Positions 58,563 through 64,000 of a DNA stretch of 64,000 bases are shown one piece after another. Position 1 is the first letter of the stretch; the number at the start of each line of letters is the position of its first letter. The notes under the pieces were generated by a model. That model had not been told where the DNA came from and ran no database searches. It saw nothing but the letters and a program-made list of their open reading frames with translations. Position numbers and translations under genes: made by a program. This DNA comes from Portulaca oleracea (Eukaryota; Streptophyta; Magnoliopsida; Caryophyllales; Portulacaceae): positions 28,726,241 to 28,790,240 of the forward strand of contig CM055877.1 in assembly GCA_029582165.1 (NCBI GenBank), given 5' to 3'.

Positions 58563-59231
58563 TGTTGGAAATATTTCAAGAGTATAAGATAATTATATAG
58601 CCTAAAGAATTATATATATCAAGTATAAGGATCATATATAAGTGAAACATCAAGAATATGATCAACACGGGTGAAACTGGAATCAACACGGGTTGTGTTG
58701 GCTTCCGGAGAGCAAGGAACACGTTCTTGGGCTCAACACGGGTCGTGTTGCACCCAACACGGACCGTGTTGGAACCAAGAACAATTTTAAATGCTAACGG
58801 TTATATGATTTCGTGTAATTAGTGTTTGATATTGTAATTAAGCACGATTATGATGATATCCCAACAGCTATATGACTTGACTTGGTTAGGGTCATATTAA
58901 GGTCATGATCCTCCATTTAAGTGCCTTGATTATCCTTTGACTAGGTTATCCTAAGAGGGTGGAAGTCTCCTATAAATAGGAGACACTCCAAGCTATTTGA
59001 GACACACCATTCTAAGCTAATCACATCTTTATTCTTGTCTAGACTGCAGCTATACTTGAGTGAATCAAGTGAGAATCTATTTCTTATGTGTTACAAGAGC
59101 TAAGTTTTATCCCTTTGAACATTTACGGTATAGTAAATAGTTCTTAAGGAAAGTGAGTACTAGGCCACGACTCTTAGCGTTATCCAAGCGAATTTCCATT
59201 GTTCTATATATCGTTACTCCCTTTCCTCCAA
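58563..59231 (+). repeat. 3' LTR of the truncated copia copy
   Basis: Starts TGTTGGAAATATTTCAAGAG and ends CTCCCTTTCCTCCA followed by a run of A where the family reads CAACA/TGTTGG in the mirrored copy. It contains the CAACACGG..CCGTGTTG palindromes at 58660-58780. Confidence 0.85.
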
Positions 59232-60928
59232 AAAATATTTAGCCCTACCTTTTGGTTTGGAAATACCTTAGGATGTTAGCTTTCATAAGAATTTTGCGGA
59301 TCGGGATTTTGAGGTGTATATTCTAAGTTACGACCCAAATAGCGCACTTAGGTTTGAACTGGACAGGTTGTATAGTTGGCTGTTTTTGAGGACCTTAGGG
59401 TGTGTTTTAGGTCCTGGGGTCAACATAAGAGTTTTAGTAGATATCCCGAGGTTTCCATAAAGTCCATAATCATACCAATAGAAGGTCGGGAAGTCAATTT
59501 ATGGTTCGTTTTATCGGAGTATTGAATTCTGTCCATTTTATTCTTTTGAATTAATGTGTTGTTATGTGTGAATTATTCAATTGATTGTAATATGAGAGTG
59601 TTTGAGATATGTGATAGTTAGATGATGTGAGATATGTTTAAAATGTTAATTTATGAATGATGTGAACCTTATAGTGTTACTAGGGGTGGGCTAGGTGGAA
59701 AATAGATTGCTTAACTCCGTACGACACGTTTTTAATTTTAGAAATTTCGTTATTTTTAGGCGCGTTCTAAACCGTTCGATCTAGTGAGCTCAAGTGTGTT
59801 CTGAAGTAAAGAGAAAAATTGCCAGGTAGTGTCTATGTCCTAAATCCCGCTGAGGTGCACTTTAATTGTTTTTATTGATTTTAAGTTGTTTTGCGATTTG
59901 CATCCCGAAGGGATTTTATGGTGAAAAATTAGCTGTCTACTTTGGATGTTGAGTATGTTCTTTTGAGTTGGTAAAATGTGGACAGTCTTTTATGTGTGAT
60001 TTCGGAAATTGGGAATGGATTGATTGAGTTTGGAATGGTGTGATATTAACCGGATTAATAATCCAAACGTGACGTAAATGCGGGTTCGGGCAACGCCCCC
60101 AAAGACCAGGTTCTGGGCATGCTGTAGGGGGGTTGTCAAGAGATCAGGGATGCCTGATAAGTGCTACTTCCCCGGGGTTAGTTATATGCACGTGTGTGAA
60201 ATGGATGGCCATCCGTATGATTGTGATTGTGAATGATTGAGATTGGTATTGAGATTGAGATTGTGATATTGTGATTTTGATTATAGTGAAGTCATTGGAC
60301 TTCCAGGGCCAAACAAGCAAGGTCCGCCCGCTTAATAAATCTGAAAGATGGTTATGGTTGGTTGGGAAAGAAAGTTAAGTTTCGAAAAGATTTGACTGGT
60401 TCATTTCTCCCCCAAAAATGAATTGAAATGAATTTTAAACTGTTTTGACACTTAGGGGTAGACATTATTGAGTCCTCCTCATGTTTTAAATGTTTTATTT
60501 TCAGGTGGTGCATTCTATGGTGGGAATGGGAACTAGTAGTGAGGACGATGAAGTTAGTTTTGAGTAAAGTTTAGTTTATGTTTTAGCTTTGGAGTTAGTC
60601 AATGTTTAGTTATGTTCTAGAATTTGAAAGTTCTTTTGTTTATTAAATGGAAGTAAAAATGATTAGTTGCTAGTTTTTCCTTTCCTGCCTTGTATTCATT
60701 CGGGGATATGACAGTAATGTCCAATTAAAAAGAAAAAAAAGAGTCTTCCGCTGTAAATGTTAGTCAATGTTTGACTTTGACCGTTAAGTTTAGAACTAAA
60801 TTTCCAGGGCGTTACAATTCTGATTTAAGGATAGATTTTATTTGGAAACTTCCCTTATTTGTTCTTTCAAACAAAACTCTCTGAGCATGGCTGAGGTCCT
60901 CAACGGCAGTGATGTTGAGGACATCACA

Positions 60929-62270
60929 GTTACAAAAAAAAAAGTTAGGATATTATGTGAAAAAATATATAATGGAATGTTCTAGATATATTAAGAGATA
61001 ATGTAAGAAAAATTTAGAATATAGATAATGACAAATTAGTAAGGTAGTTAAGGATTCTAGCACCTCCTTACTACACAGATTAGGGACATGTTCTTATGGT
61101 GTGGAATTCACAAGCTCCTATAAGGAGTTCCTCCCACCATTACCATGTATCCAATTTCCCCCTAGTAACATTTTCCACTTCCGAATCCATATACCGAGTT
61201 TTATTTCCGAATATTGACCCACTACCTTTCTGCTACGCACTTCTCGAAAATTTCAACAATAGTTTTTAAAAATTTAGAATGATAATACATAAGTAATTTT
61301 TAATAGATAATAAAGGTTGGGGGGAAATTTATAGCAGTATTTCCCATTTATCAAATTAACTTTTACAATTTCACTAACTATACTACCAATTTTATTCTCA
61401 GTAAAAAAAAACTTTTAACCTATTCTAATGATAACTTCAAGGTTATTTTTCATTGATTTTGAGTAATTAGCAACGGTGACAAACAATTAGGAGCATGTAC
61501 AAAAGCTTAGCCACTACAGTTCAAGATCCTGTTCTGTAATCTCGTTGATGATGGCTGTGACGATCCATCTGATGTCCAGCCTGCCAACTGATAAAGCAAT
61601 TGACAAGTAGCTAGCTAATGCATGTATGCTCACAAACTTGTCCAAATGTTTGACTATATAGTTAATATCTAAGCCATACATTAACGATTAGTATATGTTA
61701 GTAGATAATATGTGGTGTATCCTGAAATAGGAGCATAGTGCTAGATTCCCTCCAAACCAGATATGACAAGTCCAGAATTGGAGTTTCAAAGACTATGAAT
61801 GTACTTTTGTGAAGCTCCACAAGTTTGAGACGGCTGAGAAAAACGTAGCTAACCAAAAAAAGAAAAGGACGTGTGTGTTTTAGCAAGCAATGGAGAGATT
61901 TGTAGAGATTGCGCTTTCATAGTTAACCTTTGAATTTTCAAGCATATGCATGCAATCGTGCTCCGCCAACATTGATCATGGTAAGACGATTATGCGCCGA
62001 GGCGTAGGGTGCATGGTGAGCCCCCATCATTTCTCTGTTTTGTTTTAAAAAAATTTCTTTTTTGTGTATTATTATATTTTAAAATGTTTTTGTGTTATAA
62101 TTTTTTATTTTTTTGCTATAATATTTATAAATTAATATATGAATATTCATAAAGCTAAATTATAATGTTTATAAATTAATAGATGAATGTTCATAATTAG
62201 TAATAGTCTTGCTAACAATCTTTAATTGTCTTAGTCATAACATATTTTATACAATATTATTCATAATTTA
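60929..62270. other. AT-rich intergenic stretch
   Basis: No gene supported. 61510-61596 on the minus strand is a GC-richer island open in several frames and preceded by an AG that could be a splice acceptor. It might be a terminal exon remnant but no further exons are recognised. GGTGCATGGTGAGCCCCCAT near 62007-62030 is echoed in inverted form near 63197-63236 (GATGGGCTCATGGGGCAC..), possibly the ends of a larger element. Confidence 0.45.
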
Positions 62271-62274
62271 TAAT

Positions 62275-62880
62275 GTAGATGTTCATAAATTTATTATCTA
62301 TACTAGAGTGCTCATAAATCAGTACATGAATGCTAATAAACCTAAACTACAATGCTCATAAATCGATATTCATAAATCTATACTAGAGTGCTCATAAACC
62401 AGTACATGAATGTTTATAAACTTAAACTACAATGTTCATAAATCTATACTAGAGTGTTCATAAACCAGCACGTGAATGCTCATAAACCAAACTATAATGC
62501 TCATAAATTTATACTAGAGTGCTCATAAATCAGTACATGGATGCTCATAAACCTAAACTACAATGCTCATAAATCTATATTAGAGTGCTTATAAACCAGT
62601 ACATGAATGCTCATAAACATAAACTACAATGCTCATAAATCTATATTAGAGTGCTCATAAAACAGTGCATGAATGCTCCTAAACTTAAACTACAATTCTC
62701 ATAAACCTGTAGTAGACTACTCATAAACTAGTACATGAATGTTCATAAACTTAAATTACAATGCTCATAAATCTATACTAGAATGCTCATTAACCAGTAC
62801 ATGAATGCTCATAGACCAAAACTACAATGCCCATAAACCAATAGATAAATGTTCAGAAATATATACCATAATGTTCATAA
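62275..62880. repeat. Minisatellite, ~66-bp unit, about nine diverged copies
   Basis: The unit reads roughly ATAAATCTATACTAGAGTGC, TCATAAACCAGTACATGAAT, GCTCATAAACCTAAACTACA, ATGCTC. Within the unit the 11-bp phrase ATGCTCATAAA is itself repeated about four times, so the array is hierarchical. Units diverge by point changes, and the edges fade near 62150 and 62880. No spacers of uniform unique sequence, so not a CRISPR. Confidence 0.8.
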
Positions 62881-62957
62881 TTTTTAAAATAATATTGTGA
62901 ATTTGAAGGCACCTATTATACTTGAGAAAAAAAATTTAAAAAAATGACTCATAAATA

Positions 62958-63162
62958 CTTCCTCCGTTTCATATTACTGGTCTATTGTCGTTATTAATTT
63001 TTCGACATATACAATATTTTAGTATAAGAAAGTATTATTATTGGATTAATAACGAAAAATATTATTTTAAAAACATAAAGTTGTACTTTTATTGATAGAA
63101 TATGCTATGAAAAATTTTAATTAAAAAAAGACATTTTGACAATTAGTATTAAATGATGGAAG
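62958..63162. mobile_element. Stowaway-like MITE (Tc1/mariner)
   Basis: Left end CTTCCTCCGTTTCATATTAC and right end AATGATGGAAG are inverted, flanked by TA on both sides (62956-62957, 63163-63164). 205 bp, AT-rich, no ORF. Confidence 0.75.
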
Positions 63163-63164
63163 TA

Positions 63165-64000
63165 CATAAAAATAAAAATAAAAATAAAAATTAATGTAGA
63201 TGGGCTCATGGGGCACAGTGCTTCCGGGCTCACCATCTTCTTTTTATCTCTCAACATCTAACTTCTTGCGCGCTCAACGGTCAACAATCAATCAGCAACT
63301 TCTTCTTTTTTTGCTCTCTGTCTTTTTTTTTCTTTTTTGTGATACTCTTTATAAAATTAATACTTATTATTATTTTTGAAAATGATAAATGTCTTGGACA
63401 AGACGCATATTAAGTGTCTTGTCATTGTATAAAACCTATACATTTTAAAATTAAATTGAAAAAAAAATTACAGGATTGATTTCTATAACTATAATAATAT
63501 ATATAAATGGTATAAAATCACACTTTTATCTATATCTTTTAAAATTTATAAAAAAACGTCTAAAATATCCCTAAAGGATGGGGTTCATTTGTTAGGGTGT
63601 CAATTTTAATTGTTGGCGTAGCCAACACATTCCAAGCTTCTTATAGTTGATAATTAATAATATCTGTTAAAAAAATTAATATTAAAAATGATAATAAATA
63701 TTAATTTTATAAGGAACAAGACACTTAAAACAGTATCTTGCCCCAAGACACGTATGATCACTTTGTTTCTTTATATTTTGGCTTGCTAGATAAATGCTAG
63801 CCATCACTTCACTTTGTGTAATTAGCTTGCAAGATTTGCACCAATAATAATAATCTATATAATATATAATAGAAAAGTTAGTGGGCCCCACGGAATATTA
63901 AAAAGAGAGTAATTATAGGTGATTTGACCAGTAGAAATTCAGATAAATAAATTATTTTTTCCAATTTTTCTACTTTCTAAATTAATATTTTCAATCCATG
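63165..64000. other. AT-rich intergenic stretch to the window end
   Basis: Starts with a short (AAAAT)n run (63165-63192). Otherwise AT-rich with no ORF above 70 codons and nothing recognisable. The phrase TTGGACAAGACGCATATTAAGTGTCTTG (63393-63420) is a short imperfect palindrome echoed near 63716-63755. Confidence 0.5.

Larger units (their letters stand above)
56045..59231 (+). mobile_element. 5'-truncated Ty1/copia element of the same Tork-type family, plus strand
   Basis: Begins in the integrase C-terminus (CIFMGYAQDNKAYRF), where the LTR-like segment ends. It runs through RT and RNase H to a 3' LTR at 58563-59231. A purine tract (AGCAGGGGAT) precedes the LTR. Gag, protease, pre-integrase and the integrase core are absent. 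The protein is closely similar to that at 36119-42067, so both are copies of one family. Confidence 0.9.
54004..60816 (+). mobile_element. Composite insertion with LTR-like ends (TGTAAAACCCC..GGGCGTTACA)
   Basis: The ends are TG..CA and interrupt the small LTR element precisely. Flanks TATCT and ATTCT fit a 5-bp duplication with a small change. The two outer parts (54004-54418 and about 59232-60816) look like one ~2-kb gypsy-type solo LTR: promoter-poor, GT-rich text near 60230-60300 and an ending in CCAGGGCGTTACA. Between them lie the inverted repeat (54419-54931), an LTR-like segment ending GGGGGCGTTACA at 56044, and a copia fragment (56045-59231). The order in which these arrived is not resolved. 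Confidence 0.6.
51985..60928 (-). mobile_element. Small non-coding LTR retroelement, minus strand, right LTR split by an insertion
   Basis: Two direct LTR copies (51985-52801; 53167-54003 continued at 60817-60928) bracket a 365-bp interior. The primer site TGGTATCAGAGC (minus strand, 53153-53164) is the exact initiator-Met tRNA site, two bases from the right LTR, which is therefore the 5' LTR. A purine tract (minus strand, AAAAAGGGGGAGATTG, near 52811-52826) abuts the other LTR. The right LTR has TG..CA ends; the left copy lacks its first ~48 bp. The interior encodes no pol domain. Without the insertion the element is about 2.1 kb, so it is TRIM/SMART-like in plan though its LTRs are longer. 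Confidence 0.82.

Noticed and set aside
62275..62880. Regular repeats resembling a CRISPR array
   Set aside because: Repeats are diverged, contiguous and without unique spacers, in a plant nuclear context; a minisatellite.

Overview
This window reads as nuclear DNA of a dicot flowering plant. It is AT-rich, has one clear spliced plant gene, and is otherwise packed with plant transposable elements: Ty3/gypsy and Ty1/copia LTR elements, hAT, CACTA, Tourist- and Stowaway-like MITEs. There is no prokaryotic operon structure. I cannot name the species.

Layout. 1-7.0 kb is intergenic sequence with a 539-bp MITE (78-616), short tandem repeats, a G-tract and a Tourist-like MITE. 7.69-10.70 kb holds the only host gene I can support, a six-exon, 491-residue amino acid permease (AAP family, AAP2/3/4-like) on the plus strand. 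11.1-21.5 kb is a decayed Ty3/gypsy element of the Tat type (RNase H, a second 'archaeal-type' RNase H, integrase). It is interrupted by a complete gag-only LTR retrotransposon (15788-19880, minus strand). 21.5-25.1 kb is intergenic, with a second copy of the 539-bp MITE family (23812-24370).

25110-51845 is one hAT transposon of about 2.8 kb that has been inflated to 26.7 kb by nested insertions. Every layer can be delimited by its target-site duplication (TSD). The hAT is flanked by TGTAAAGT. Inside it lies a non-autonomous LTR retrotransposon (25631-42477, TSD GTTAA) encoding only an acidic protein. That element in turn contains a 3.36-kb solo LTR (30509-33871, TSD ACCCA) and a Ty1/copia Tork-type element (36119-42067, TSD AGGAG). 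Further along the same hAT lies a 7.1-kb CACTA element (44705-51782, TSD TTT) with a nearly complete TnpA-like gene, a gutted TNP2 gene and a ~600-bp foldback.

51.98-60.93 kb is a small non-coding LTR element (minus strand). Its right LTR is split by a 6.8-kb composite: outer LTR-like ends, a ~510-bp near-perfect inverted repeat made from LTR ends, and a 5'-truncated second copy of the Tork-type copia family. 60.9-64.0 kb is AT-rich sequence with a ~66-bp minisatellite and a Stowaway MITE.

Functionally, only the permease looks like an intact host gene. All transposase and polymerase genes carry stops, frameshifts or deletions, so the elements here look non-autonomous. The most unusual content is structural: the fully delimited nest, two large foldbacks, LTRs rich in short palindromes, and two LTR elements that keep a gag-like or novel ORF but no pol.
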